Source of the DNA: CBDCGW01 sp964430745
Lineage (GTDB): Bacteria; Acidobacteriota; UBA890
Length of the DNA: 43,781 nucleotides
NCBI GenBank assembly: GCA_964430745.1
Contig: CAYSHI010000127.1
Span: 1-43,781, forward strand
Direction of reading: 5' to 3'
Position numbers and translations under genes: made by a program. Positions 1 to 8,726 of this stretch are shown here, piece after piece (within the stretch, counting starts at the first letter, position 1; each line of letters begins with the position of its first letter). The notes below the pieces were generated by a model. It had not been told where the DNA came from. It saw nothing but the letters and a program-made list of their open reading frames with translations, and did no database searches.

Positions 1-795
1 CGGCTGGGCGAGCGCCCGACCCGCAACCCGGACAAAGAGAACCACCGGCAGCAGCGGCGCCGTCATCGCGTGCCACGACGCACGCAACGACGTGAACCCC
101 TGCTCGTGAGATCGCACGGAGGCAAAACAGCGGCCGTGAAACGCCTCGTGGCGGACGAAATCTCCGATCCGCGCAGGGTTGAGGTGATCCACCCGTAAGC
201 GAGGATCGAAAACGGGCGCGCTTCCCTGCTCGGCGATACGCCAGTGAAAGACCGTGTCGGAGCAGTAGGTTCCCTCGACGAACGGCCCGTGCCGAGCGTA
301 GGCACGGCTCTTCATGCTCCAACAGCAGCCCGCGACGTCGTCCGTCGGGCCGGCTCCCGTCCCCGGCAGCCACTTGCTGAATTCGGCGAAGTAGTAGCCC
401 CATCCCACATAGGACCCGGGGTTGCCGTTGCCTATGCAACCTCCAACGACCTCGGCGTTTCCCTCGTGCACACGGGCGACCGCGTCGATCCAGTCAGGGG
501 CAACGATGCAATCCGCGTCTGTAAACGCGAAGATGTCGCCGCGGGCCTCGGCGATCCCCAGATTGCGGGCGCCTCCGGCGAAACGGCGTTCGGCGGAGCG
601 CACGAGCCTAGCCTGGGGGAATCTGCGCGCCACCAGCTCGGCGGACCCGTCGGTACCGCTGTCCACCACGATGATCTCGTACGGGACGTCGGTATGCTGA
701 TCCGCCAGGGCCTGGAGTGCCCGAGCGATGGTCTTTCCGGCGTTGAACGACGGTACGATGACGGAGATCATGGGATCTTGCACCGTTCGCTCCAT
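1..795 (-). CDS. Family 2 glycosyltransferase, 3' end cut by window edge
   Basis: The first 265 codons are open and run off the left edge, so the C-terminus is missing. The product should transfer an activated sugar at the cytoplasmic face of the membrane. The GT-A fold is visible: a beta-alpha start ISVIVPSFN at residues 10-18, IIVVDSGTDGS at 41-51, and the metal/nucleotide-binding DAD at 93-95 within FTDADC. A later SDTVFHWRIAEQG block (179-191) resembles the acceptor-site helix of this family. A hydrophobic stretch from about 245 suggests a membrane helix continuing outside the window. ATG 795 follows an in-frame stop closely. ATG 771 is a second in-frame choice, beginning directly at the fold, and neither has a strong ribosome site. 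The sulfotransferase starts 29 bases away in the opposite direction, so the two probably share a promoter region. Donor and acceptor cannot be told. Confidence 0.85.
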   Translation of the reverse strand, partial: MERTVQDPMISVIVPSFNAGKTIARALQALADQHTDVPYEIIVVDSGTDGSAELVARRFPQARLVRSAERRFAGGARNLGIAEARGDIFAFTDADCIVAPDWIDAVARVHEGNAEVVGGCIGNGNPGSYVGWGYYFAEFSKWLPGTGAGPTDDVAGCCWSMKSRAYARHGPFVEGTYCSDTVFHWRIAEQGSAPVFDPRLRVDHLNPARIGDFVRHEAFHGRCFASVRSHEQGFTSLRASWHAMTAPLLPVVLFVRVAGRALAQP

Positions 796-824
796 GCTCG
801 ATCAGGCGGCCAACGGGAGATTAG

Positions 825-1751
825 ATGACGCGGCACGAGGGCGCCACCAACTCGGCTTCGCCAAGCGGCCCGAACTTCTTTGTCGTCGGGGCGCCGCGGT
901 CCGGCACGACATCGCTTCATCGCTACCTGGGGGAACACCCCGAAGTATTCATGTCGCCGAAGAAGGAGCCGAACTACTTCGTCTTCTACGGACAGCAGCC
1001 GGACGCCCGAGGCCCCGTTCGGTGGGTCAACGACGAGGCCGTGTTTCGGCGCGCCGACTACGATGCTCTCTTCCGGGGCAGCGGTGCCGCGCGCGCCGTC
1101 GGCGAGGTCTCTCCCCGTTATCTGTCGCACCCGGAATGCGCAGCGAGGATCAGGCGGGACATTCCGGACGCCCGAATCATCGCCATCCTGAGGCAGCCTG
1201 CCGATCGAGCCCACGCGTCGTTCGTCGGCTTGCGTCGCGACGGGTGGGAACCGTGCGCAGACTTCGCTTCGGCCGTCCGCGACCAGCCCCGTCGCCGCGC
1301 TGAGGGCTGGGACTCGGGCTGTCTGTTGGATCGTGGCTTGTATTGCGAAAAGCTCGCTCGCTACTTCGCGATCTTCGACAGGAAAATGGTTCACATCGCC
1401 CTCTACGACGATCTGCAATCCGACGCGCACGCCCTCCTGCGCGAGCTCTTCACCTTCCTCGAGGTCGACCCGGACTTCGAACCGGACCTCAAGACGATCC
1501 ACAACCCGTCGGGGTTGATCCGCAGCCGCTGGCTCGGCGCCGCCTGGAGAAGCTCTTATCGGCTACGGCGCGAAGCCCGGCGCGTCCTGCCTTTGACGGC
1601 ACGGGATGCGGCGTACAAATGGATCCAGAAGAGCTCGCAGAAGCCTGCGCTCGATCCTGATCTGCGCGCCGAGGTCACGGCCTATTTTCATGAGGATATC
1701 CTCGAGCTCCAGCGCCTGATCGATCGCGACCTGTCTCACTGGATCTGCTGA
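825..1751 (+). CDS. PAPS-dependent sulfotransferase
   Basis: This 308-residue protein should move a sulfuryl group from PAPS to a hydroxyl of a sugar, lipid or small molecule in the cytoplasm. The 5'-phosphosulfate-binding loop is clear as VGAPRSGTTSL at residues 21-31. The 3'-phosphate-binding segment follows as ILRQPADRAHASF at 121-133, with R123 and S132 in the expected spacing. Length fits the bacterial Sulfotransfer_1/3 group, and there is no signal peptide or transmembrane helix. ATG 825 has a GGGAG ribosome site seven bases upstream. It is divergent from one glycosyltransferase and convergent with another, and its last 77 bases overlap the 3' end of the latter on the opposite strand. 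The setting suggests sulfation of a cell-surface glycan or glycolipid, but the acceptor is not visible in the sequence. Confidence 0.87.
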   Translation: MTRHEGATNSASPSGPNFFVVGAPRSGTTSLHRYLGEHPEVFMSPKKEPNYFVFYGQQPDARGPVRWVNDEAVFRRADYDALFRGSGAARAVGEVSPRYLSHPECAARIRRDIPDARIIAILRQPADRAHASFVGLRRDGWEPCADFASAVRDQPRRRAEGWDSGCLLDRGLYCEKLARYFAIFDRKMVHIALYDDLQSDAHALLRELFTFLEVDPDFEPDLKTIHNPSGLIRSRWLGAAWRSSYRLRREARRVLPLTARDAAYKWIQKSSQKPALDPDLRAEVTAYFHEDILELQRLIDRDLSHWIC

Positions 1752-2688
1752 CCACCTCCTCGATCCGCCGGGCGGGTGCATCCTGTATCACCTCCCAGCC
1801 GAATCCCACGACGGTGGCGACCTGGGAAACCCCCAGCAGAACCGATACCCACAAAGCCGGCCACAGTGGCATCTGTCGAAAGGGCTCACACACGATGCCG
1901 ACGTAAAACCCAACCCTCTCGAATGCGGGGCGTGCGCCCGCCCCTTCGGCGGCCTCGTGGCGAAAACGGCGGGATCCTCGCCCGTAGCGAAAGTGCTGGC
2001 GAAAGAAGCTACGCATCGCCAGTGTGTGAAAGTGGTCGACAACCGCGTCGGCGGCGTAGGCCAGCCGTCTACCCTGCTGCTTCCACCGACGGCAAAAGTC
2101 GCGATCCTCGGCGGCCGCGAACGGATACGACTCGCTGAAACCACCCGATTCGATGAAGCTGGCCCGCGGGACGGCGAAGTTGCAGCTCGCAAAGAACGTC
2201 GCATCGGCCCCGTCAGGGTTCGACTTCCGGTACAGGTAGTCGAGGAGCACCTGGCTCGCTCGTGAGTAATGGTTGTCCGGTACGCGGTTGGCGACGCGGC
2301 CCCCGATGGCGACATCCGCAGTCTCCGCATGGTGTCGCAGCAGCTGCTCCAGCCAGTCGGCAGCGGGACGACAATCATCGTCGGTGAAGGCGAGCAGCCC
2401 GGCGCGGGCGCCGGCGGCGCCGGCATTGCGGGCACGAGCCGGTCCGCTGGGCGATTGGCGAAGAAGCCGGATAGAAACATGGCCGCCGAATTCCGCGACG
2501 ATGTCGTCGAGCGCTTCGCTGCCGCCGTCATCGACAACGATCACCTCGTAGTGATCTTCTCCGATGCTCGAACGCGCCAGCGCGGTCAGACATTGCCGAA
2601 GCTGCGCCGGCCGGTCCTTGGTGGGGATGATGACGGAAACGGCGGGAGCGTGCGGCGCGTCGGTGGGCGCCGCCCACACCTGCTCCAC
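1675..2688 (-). CDS. Family 2 glycosyltransferase with C-terminal membrane helix
   Basis: A GT-A glycosyltransferase of about 337 residues. It shows VSVIIPTKD (17-25), EVIVVDDGG (48-56), the DXD-like TDDDC (102-106), and an AAEDRDFCRRW block (192-202) matching the ED and W motifs of family 2 enzymes. A hydrophobic segment near 277-298 probably anchors it in the inner membrane. The start is uncertain. GTG 2688 begins just before the domain, TTG 2745 would overlap the radical SAM stop in a TTGA arrangement, and a TTG at 2880 would overlap that gene by about 46 codons. None has a strong ribosome site. It lies directly downstream of the radical SAM gene on the same strand and is probably co-transcribed with it. 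Its 3' end overlaps the sulfotransferase end by 77 bases. Sugar specificity is unknown. Confidence 0.85.
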   Translation of the reverse strand: MEQVWAAPTDAPHAPAVSVIIPTKDRPAQLRQCLTALARSSIGEDHYEVIVVDDGGSEALDDIVAEFGGHVSIRLLRQSPSGPARARNAGAAGARAGLLAFTDDDCRPAADWLEQLLRHHAETADVAIGGRVANRVPDNHYSRASQVLLDYLYRKSNPDGADATFFASCNFAVPRASFIESGGFSESYPFAAAEDRDFCRRWKQQGRRLAYAADAVVDHFHTLAMRSFFRQHFRYGRGSRRFRHEAAEGAGARPAFERVGFYVGIVCEPFRQMPLWPALWVSVLLGVSQVATVVGFGWEVIQDAPARRIEEVVSRSSETGRDRSGAGARGYPHENRP

Positions 2689-2741
2689 CCGACGGCGAGA
2701 CCCGGGAAGTCCGGGGCCCGCCGCGGTCGACCGCGAGAGGG

Positions 2742-4040
2742 TCAACTCGTCGCGTATTCCTGCGTCGTGCCCCGACCGTTGCGCGTCAACCGCGCGACCC
2801 GTCCTGGAGCTTCGGGCCGATCGAATCTTTCGGCGACGCGATCGTGGTAGAAGGTGCCGACGATCGTCTCGTTCCAGCAACTCCCCCCTTCATAGGCATA
2901 GCTGCAGTGCCGACAGGCCGGCAGCTCCTTCCAGTTTTCGAGAAACTGATCTCTCATGCGAGCGTAGGAATCGCCGTGCCAGATCTGCTCGAACGACTGG
3001 CGGCTCAGATCACCGTGCAGGTGGGTCTCGTTGTAGTCGTAGGTGCACGGAACGATGCGGCCGTCGTAGTGGACCGTCGGACAGTTCCAGAGGTTCTTGC
3101 ACGGCGGCGTCCGTGGAACTCGTTCCAATACCCCGTCTCGCTCGCGATAGCGGAAGCGGTGATACGCCGGGTTCTCCGGCAGAAACGCGTGATAGTCGTC
3201 CTGCCTCTGCTGCCGGTTTTCGTGATACACGTCGTTGGCGTACGGATTCAGGCTCTTCAAGCTCAGAACGTCCACCCCGAGGTCGTAGACGAGCCGCTTG
3301 AGCTCGGGGATCTCGTGCTCGTTCTGCCGCATGACGATGAATCGGAACACCACCAGGGGCGTCTTCGAGCCCAGCGCATCTCTCTGCTCGACGACATTGC
3401 GAATACCCCGCAGCACCCTCTCGAGGTTGCCGGGGTAGCGGTACCGCTCGTAGCTCTCTTGAGTGATCCCGTCCACCGCGAAGATGACCGTGTCGAGGCC
3501 GGATTCGACCACGCGGCGAGCGTTGTCCTCGTTGGCGAACGTGTGTCCGTTGGTGCTGCACACCAGAGCCATGTTCTTTCGCTTGGCGTATGAAATCATC
3601 TCGTAGATCTGCGGGTGCACGAAGGGCTCGCCCCAGTCCCACAGCAGGGCGATGAGGGCATAGTCGCCCGTCTCGTCGACGAGCTTGCGGAACATGTGCG
3701 GATCCATGTGCTCGCTGGGACGATCCATCCCCTCGGTCACCGGGCACAGCGGGCAGCGCAGGTTGCAGTGGGTCGTGGGCTCGATCTGGAAGTGCGTGGG
3801 GTATCCCCAGGGTCGCCGTTGTCCCAGCGTGATACCGGCCTCCACACGGATCCAGTTGACGACCTTGCGCAGAGGTAGGTCGTGCAATCGATAGGGAATG
3901 CTGTCCGACTCGAACTCGATGGACCGGGTGACGAGGGCGCGAAGCGCGCGCCGACCCTTGGCGAGCATGCCGTCGCGACGAATGCCGCGCGAGCGCTCCC
4001 GATCGGACGTGGGAGGGGCTGTCGGCTGAGCCGTACCCAT
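2742..4040 (-). CDS. Radical SAM protein with SPASM-type C-terminal cysteines
   Basis: A 432-residue radical SAM enzyme. The SAM-binding 4Fe-4S site is CNLRCPLC (C92, C96, C99, the CX3CX2C spacing). WDWGEP (134-139) stands where the GGE SAM-amino-group motif lies. A C-terminal set of six cysteines (C314, C320, C332, C376, C379, C388) fits a SPASM or twitch domain carrying one or two further iron-sulfur clusters. SPASM enzymes are known in peptide, sugar and cofactor modification, and some occur in polysaccharide clusters. No precursor peptide gene is visible nearby, and the two glycosyltransferases and sulfotransferase point to a glycan or lipid substrate. ATG 4040 was chosen because GGAG lies eight bases upstream. 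An upstream in-frame start at 4139 adds a tail of ordinary non-coding character. Confidence 0.85.
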   Translation of the reverse strand: MGTAQPTAPPTSDRERSRGIRRDGMLAKGRRALRALVTRSIEFESDSIPYRLHDLPLRKVVNWIRVEAGITLGQRRPWGYPTHFQIEPTTHCNLRCPLCPVTEGMDRPSEHMDPHMFRKLVDETGDYALIALLWDWGEPFVHPQIYEMISYAKRKNMALVCSTNGHTFANEDNARRVVESGLDTVIFAVDGITQESYERYRYPGNLERVLRGIRNVVEQRDALGSKTPLVVFRFIVMRQNEHEIPELKRLVYDLGVDVLSLKSLNPYANDVYHENRQQRQDDYHAFLPENPAYHRFRYRERDGVLERVPRTPPCKNLWNCPTVHYDGRIVPCTYDYNETHLHGDLSRQSFEQIWHGDSYARMRDQFLENWKELPACRHCSYAYEGGSCWNETIVGTFYHDRVAERFDRPEAPGRVARLTRNGRGTTQEYATS

Positions 4041-4433
4041 CGTAACTGCTCCGTGTTCGGTTCCCGTGCAGAAGCGCAGGAAGCGTAGCACGCAGGCATC
4101 GCCCGATCGTTGCGCGCCCGATCGGCCCTCGTCGTGCAACCCGTCAATCGGCTCCGGGTCCCCCTTTCGGGCGTCGCACAGGCAACTCTCAGCCGCGCCC
4201 GAGCCGACCCGCCGCCAGCTTCACTGGGGGGTGATCGAGTCGGCAACCCGCGCGCTCGGACGCGGTTCGGGCGTTTGCTCCCCTCCACACGCCCAGCGCC
4301 CTTCGCCTGGCATTCGATCTCATCGGATTCGGCCTCGCCTACGCCTCGGCATGGCTGGCGACGCCGCAGGGCGCCAAGATGGCGATGCGCGCTTTTCGTC
4401 TCGCCACCGCGCGCTGAAGACGGCTGACCAACC
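4041..4433. other. Intergenic stretch, no supported gene
   Basis: This 393-base gap separates the radical SAM start from the end of the large mscS-type gene on the same strand, so it should carry the promoter of the glycan block. I cannot name convincing -35 and -10 boxes. On the plus strand, 4235-4417 is open for 60 codons, ends TGA, is GC-rich at third positions and encodes a hydrophobic segment, but it lacks ATG, GTG or TTG near its beginning. It may be a decayed gene end and is not called as a gene. Confidence 0.4.
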
Positions 4434-6887
4434 TCACCCGTCGGATTCAGGCGCAAGACCGGTGTCCGGGGGGCCGCCGGCGATCTCCACCCGGTGCCGT
4501 GGGATCGCGATCGTGATGGCGGCGTCGCGCAACGCATCGTCGACGCCGAGCCCCATCTCGGTCTTGATACGCAGCAAGTCGTCCATCGGCACCCAGTAGA
4601 GCAGGCGAAAGGCCAAGAAACTCTCGCCGTATCCATCGAAGACTGCGATCGAAGGGGGCTCCGGAAGCACATCCGGGTGCTCTTCAGCGACCCTTCGGAG
4701 AATCTCGATGACTTCCCGGAGCTCGGTGCCGTACTCGACGTTGACCTTCATCTCCAGGCGTCGCTGCATATCGGACAGGGTCCAGTTGACGACTTCCTTG
4801 GAGATCAGGTCGCTGTTGGGAACGACGACCTCCGATCCGTCGAAGGTCCGCACGGTACTTGCCCGGATGCCGATGTTGGTGACGACGCCCACCTGGTTGG
4901 TTGCACCCGCGGAGATACGGTCGCCGACCTTGATCGGTCTCTCGAATATGAGGATCAGTCCGGAGATGAAGTTGCTGACGATGTTCTGCAGGCCGAAGCC
5001 GATGCCGACGCCGAGCGCACCGGCGACAACCGTGAGCTGCGTCGTGTTGAAACCGGCGGCGGTCGCTGCCACCAGCGCGCCGACGGTGAGGATGACGTAG
5101 TGCATCAGCGATGCGATGCCGTCGGCCGAGCCGGCCGGCAGCGCCAGCCGGGGGCTGACCTCCTCCATGAAGAAGAACCGCATCACCCGTGAGATCAGCG
5201 GCGTGATGATCAACACGAGGAGGGCCGCCAGGATGTCACCGATGGTGAGCTCGAAGCCGCCGACGCCCAGATCCAACGAAAACAGGTTGCGCAACTGATT
5301 CTCGGCCGGGGTCCGCAGCAAGAACCATTTGAGCGTGACGTCGAGCCAGATCCACACGGCCACGATCCGCACCACGATGACGGTCACACGGGTGACGTCC
5401 GTGGCTTTGCGGCGGAGGCTCGGCAGCCCATCCCCCAGCCTCGTCGTCGGCAGCACGGCCGCGATCCCTGACGCCCCCGCAGCGAAGAGCCACAGGATGA
5501 CGGCGGCGTAAGCGCTCAGAATCGTGCCCGACGTCATCACCCATGCCAACCGCACCCAGCCGAGCAGGTTCGCCAGGATCCCGGCGAGCAGCATCGGAAC
5601 CGCCAGCCGGTGGAGAATGCGGGTCCCCTTCCACCCGCGGTTGCCCCCGGGCTTTGGCTCCACCTTTCGACGAACGAAGCGCAGGAGGCCGACCAGCGCG
5701 AGCGTGGCGAGCAGAAGCAGGCTAAGCCGGCGCTCCGCCGAACCCTCGGTCATCAGGCTCGTGACGCGCATTCCGGCGTATGCCGCCAGCATCCCGTAGA
5801 GCGCAACGCGGTCCTTTTCGGCCAGCAACCGCGGTGCCAACCGCATGACCGGTACCAGGGTGACCAGGAGAAACAAGTCGACGGCGGACGTCGGAAGATC
5901 GGCGTAGAACCAGCTGGCGGACAACAGCGTGAAAATCATCGCCAACGAGACGGGCCGCGAGAGCATCTTGTAGAGCGCGTCGGCGCCGCTGACGTCCGCC
6001 CAGCCCCGAGCGGGACCTTGCATGGCGTAACCGAGGGCAACGAACGCCAGGAAGGCGACGAACAGCGCGACCGTCGGTTCCGGATGACCGACCAAGAACT
6101 GCCCCGCGACCACGAGTCGGTCGCTGAGAGCGTCGCGGGCCTCTTCGCCGAGGCCCATGACGTCGCGCGACCCCAGGTTCCAGATAGGCGCGGAGTCGCG
6201 AACCAGCACCCGGCGACGCACGTTGTCGGCGAGCTGCTCGAGGTAGCTGATCTTCTGGCCGATTTCGGTGCTCATGGCGGCCAGAGCGTTCTGCAGCCTG
6301 AGAACGTCGTCCGATCGTTGCTGCAGGCGAGAGCGGGTGTCCGCGGCGGCCTCCGCCACCGCCGTGGCGCGGGCGCTCAGGTCGGCGGCGATTTCGGCGG
6401 GAAGGTCGGCGTCGGCCGTCAGTCCCTCGAGGGTGGCGGTCCATTGGACGCCGAGCTGCGTGAGCTCATCGAGCTGCGCCTGGATGTCGGCATAGCGATT
6501 GTCGACGCTCGCCAACGGCGACGACACCTGCGTGAGAAGACCGTTCCAGGCGGTGAGCGCATCGTCGATTCGACGAGCCAGGATCGTGGCCTCGCTGATG
6601 GCCCCGTAACGGCCGTCGACGGTATCGTACTCAGACTGGAGGCTCGCAAGGGTCTCGCCGAGGGGCTCGAGCTCGCCGCCATCGCCGATGCCGCCACCGA
6701 TCTCCTCGAGCCTCCGCATGGCGGCGTCGGCCGCGACCCGCACCTCCGTCCACGCGATCGCGGCGAGCTCCTGCGGCTCGCGCGACGCCTCCGCCTGCGC
6801 GCCCTGTTGCGCCGGGGCGAGCGACGGAAGCACCGTCACGATCACCACCGCGAGAAGAATCAGGGTGGAGCGTCTTGGATTGAGCAT
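4434..6887 (-). CDS. Large MscS-family mechanosensitive channel with periplasmic coiled-coil domain
   Basis: An 817-residue inner-membrane channel protein that should open under membrane tension to release solutes during osmotic downshock. A signal peptide (MLNPRRSTLILL onward, ending PAQQ) is followed by a roughly 220-residue Ala/Leu/Glu-rich helical region, probably a periplasmic coiled coil. Many transmembrane helices follow, then the MscS core. The pore helix GALGVGIGFGLQNIVSNF begins at 623, followed by IFERPIKVGDRI (648-659), the upper beta domain and the alpha/beta vestibule. Length and layout resemble MscK/YbiO/MscM-like members, about three times the small MscS. ATG 6887 was chosen because it begins the signal peptide. 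An earlier in-frame start at 6941 adds 18 charged residues. It lies 137 bases behind an uncharacterised secreted-protein gene on the same strand. A second, smaller MscS sits at 41175-42293. Confidence 0.88.
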   Translation of the reverse strand: MLNPRRSTLILLAVVIVTVLPSLAPAQQGAQAEASREPQELAAIAWTEVRVAADAAMRRLEEIGGGIGDGGELEPLGETLASLQSEYDTVDGRYGAISEATILARRIDDALTAWNGLLTQVSSPLASVDNRYADIQAQLDELTQLGVQWTATLEGLTADADLPAEIAADLSARATAVAEAAADTRSRLQQRSDDVLRLQNALAAMSTEIGQKISYLEQLADNVRRRVLVRDSAPIWNLGSRDVMGLGEEARDALSDRLVVAGQFLVGHPEPTVALFVAFLAFVALGYAMQGPARGWADVSGADALYKMLSRPVSLAMIFTLLSASWFYADLPTSAVDLFLLVTLVPVMRLAPRLLAEKDRVALYGMLAAYAGMRVTSLMTEGSAERRLSLLLLATLALVGLLRFVRRKVEPKPGGNRGWKGTRILHRLAVPMLLAGILANLLGWVRLAWVMTSGTILSAYAAVILWLFAAGASGIAAVLPTTRLGDGLPSLRRKATDVTRVTVIVVRIVAVWIWLDVTLKWFLLRTPAENQLRNLFSLDLGVGGFELTIGDILAALLVLIITPLISRVMRFFFMEEVSPRLALPAGSADGIASLMHYVILTVGALVAATAAGFNTTQLTVVAGALGVGIGFGLQNIVSNFISGLILIFERPIKVGDRISAGATNQVGVVTNIGIRASTVRTFDGSEVVVPNSDLISKEVVNWTLSDMQRRLEMKVNVEYGTELREVIEILRRVAEEHPDVLPEPPSIAVFDGYGESFLAFRLLYWVPMDDLLRIKTEMGLGVDDALRDAAITIAIPRHRVEIAGGPPDTGLAPESDG

Positions 6888-7024
6888 GGAGGAGGCTCGG
6901 CGGGCTCGGTCGACACGTGGGCGTCCCGATTCTACTCGCACCCCTGAAAAACCACGAGTCGTTCCGCCCCGGTCCAGAGGGCGTCCCTGCCCCGCGCACT
7001 CCCGGCAGCTTCTACCGCTTCTGT

Positions 7025-8032
7025 CTATCTACCGCCGGAGTGGCCCTCAGGGTGCTCGATGCCCACGGCCAGCCGGGCTACCTGCTCGGCGGTGAGAATC
7101 TCGTCGCGGCGTGCCACATAGCCCTGCCAGGCCGCAGCGGCAGCGGCGTTGAAGGCGGTCGCATCCGTCGATGGCAAGAGGTCGTCGAGCTCCGCCAGGG
7201 CGCTGCGGACGTCGCCTTCCGCGCTCGTGCACGCGTCCCTGAGATCGCGCCGCTGACGCCAGGTCGCAACGGCAAGCCAGTTCGTCTTCCGCACCTCGAA
7301 ACGACAGGCATCTTCCGCCAGCAGCGCTACGCCGTATGCGGCATCGAGGCCGGCGTGCACTCCCCATTCTCGAGGCAAGCCGACACGAGCGTATGGAATC
7401 AGCCGGTGATCCTGCGCGAAGACGCCGTCGGGATTGTCCATCCACACCCACGCGTGGACCATGGTGAGCTCGGGACGATCCGTGCTCCACTGCGTGCGGC
7501 CGTTGGCAATGCGGCGTTCGGTGAGCCAGCGCAGCAACGGCCGCCCCTCGGTGGGTGTCATGGAGATCTTGATCATGTCGTGCACGTGCCAGGCATCGTG
7601 ATCGCCGGCGAACCCCACCGGCAACGGATCGTCCGGCGCGCGGTACACAGTGTAGGCAACGCCTGTAAGCACGCGTTCACCGTCGATCTGCAGATACTGC
7701 AGGGTCGACGGAGCGTCGATGTCGAATGGGCGATCAACGAGGTCGCGCCGCACCCAGTGCTCTCCCATGAGCGGCCCGTCCCCGGCGACGAGCTCGTAGC
7801 CCTCCTCGGCCGCCACCCGATGGTCGCGGAATCGCTCGGTGGCGGCACGCAGAAGCTCGAGCTCGGCGCGCAGCTCGGGGTCGTACTGCTCCGAGCCGAC
7901 CGAGCGGGCGGCCGCCTCGTGTTGATGGCTCTCCTGCGGCTCGGTTCCGGTTGCCGGTTGAGCGCCGGCCGCCATGCCGGCGCCGATCGTACTCACCGTC
8001 AACACGCCCCAGACAACGACTCGCTTGATCAT
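7025..8032 (-). CDS. Uncharacterised exported protein with conserved-looking His motifs
   Basis: A 335-residue protein with a signal peptide (MIKRVVVWGVLTVS, cleavage near AGA-QPA at 24-25). I do not recognise a named enzyme. The sequence matches, from memory, the pattern of a widespread hypothetical secreted family: GEHWVRRDLVDRPF (90-103), DAPSTLQYL (106-114), and a later VHAWVWMDNPDGVFAQ (192-207). Histidines cluster at 145, 149 and 151 (DHDAWHVHD) and at H92, H193 and H209, which could form a metal site; this is inference. ATG 8032 has GGGAG eight bases upstream, whereas the open frame extends upstream without a signal peptide. It is probably in the long minus-strand run, 272 bases behind the yjbQ-like gene and 137 bases before the channel gene. 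Location should be periplasmic or extracellular. Confidence 0.72.
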   Translation of the reverse strand: MIKRVVVWGVLTVSTIGAGMAAGAQPATGTEPQESHQHEAAARSVGSEQYDPELRAELELLRAATERFRDHRVAAEEGYELVAGDGPLMGEHWVRRDLVDRPFDIDAPSTLQYLQIDGERVLTGVAYTVYRAPDDPLPVGFAGDHDAWHVHDMIKISMTPTEGRPLLRWLTERRIANGRTQWSTDRPELTMVHAWVWMDNPDGVFAQDHRLIPYARVGLPREWGVHAGLDAAYGVALLAEDACRFEVRKTNWLAVATWRQRRDLRDACTSAEGDVRSALAELDDLLPSTDATAFNAAAAAAWQGYVARRDEILTAEQVARLAVGIEHPEGHSGGR

Positions 8033-8304
8033 GGTCTTGTCTCCCTGTCCGCCCGCTGCAATCGCTCGTCCCGCGACAGGTTGTCGAGCCTGCCCCGACC
8101 ATCGCCGCCACACACGTTCCCGCGCGGCGAAGCCGAGGCCGCCCTCGAGCCAACCTATCCGTTCAAACGGCCACGGCCTCGGAAAAGATTCGTTTCCCTC
8201 GCCCCCGCGGAGTAAAGAAACGTAAGGATCGGCGCCCACGGGCAATCCAGGACCCGCCGGCGAACCGGCTCGGGCGATGCTCGGCCTACCCGGGGCGGCC
8301 ACTC

Positions 8305-8721
8305 TTATCCGATCACCTGCACGATGATGCGTCGTTGGCGCGGCCGGTTGTCGAAGTCACAGAGAACGATCTGCTGCCAGGTTCCCAGGGCGAGCTCACC
8401 ATCGATCACCGGCACGACGAGCGACGGACCCATGAGGGCGGCGCGAACGTGTGAGTAGCCGTTGCCGTCGCCCCATCGGGCATCGTGCTCGTAGTGGGCG
8501 CCGGTCGGCGCTACGCCGTCGATGGCCCGCGCCAGGTCCGCGACGGCGCCGCTCTCGAACTCGATCGTCGTGATGGCCGAGGTGGAGCCCGGCGTGAAAA
8601 CGAGCACCTGACCGTCACGGATCTCTGATTCCCCGACCACGGCCGCGACATCGGCTGTGAGGTCGTGGATGTCGGTATCCGGCGCGGTGTCTCGTTGCAG
8701 GGTTGTCCGAAAAACGCCCAT
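8305..8721 (-). CDS. yjbQ: YjbQ-family (UPF0047) protein
   Basis: A 138-residue cytoplasmic protein of the YjbQ/UPF0047 family. Members form trimers, and some have weak thiamine phosphate synthase activity, but the true role is unsettled. The family marks are FTPGSTSAITTIE in the middle, SHVRAALMGPSLVVPVIDG and GTWQQIVLCDFDNRPR near the end, and a final beta strand RRIIVQVIG. Length is normal for the family. ATG 8721 follows a purine-rich GAGAG element; an upstream in-frame codon at 8766 lies inside the preceding gene. Only five bases separate it from the stop of the fascin-like gene, so the two are probably co-transcribed, although no functional link is obvious. Confidence 0.88.
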   Translation of the reverse strand: MGVFRTTLQRDTAPDTDIHDLTADVAAVVGESEIRDGQVLVFTPGSTSAITTIEFESGAVADLARAIDGVAPTGAHYEHDARWGDGNGYSHVRAALMGPSLVVPVIDGELALGTWQQIVLCDFDNRPRQRRIIVQVIG

Positions 8722-8726
8722 GGCTT

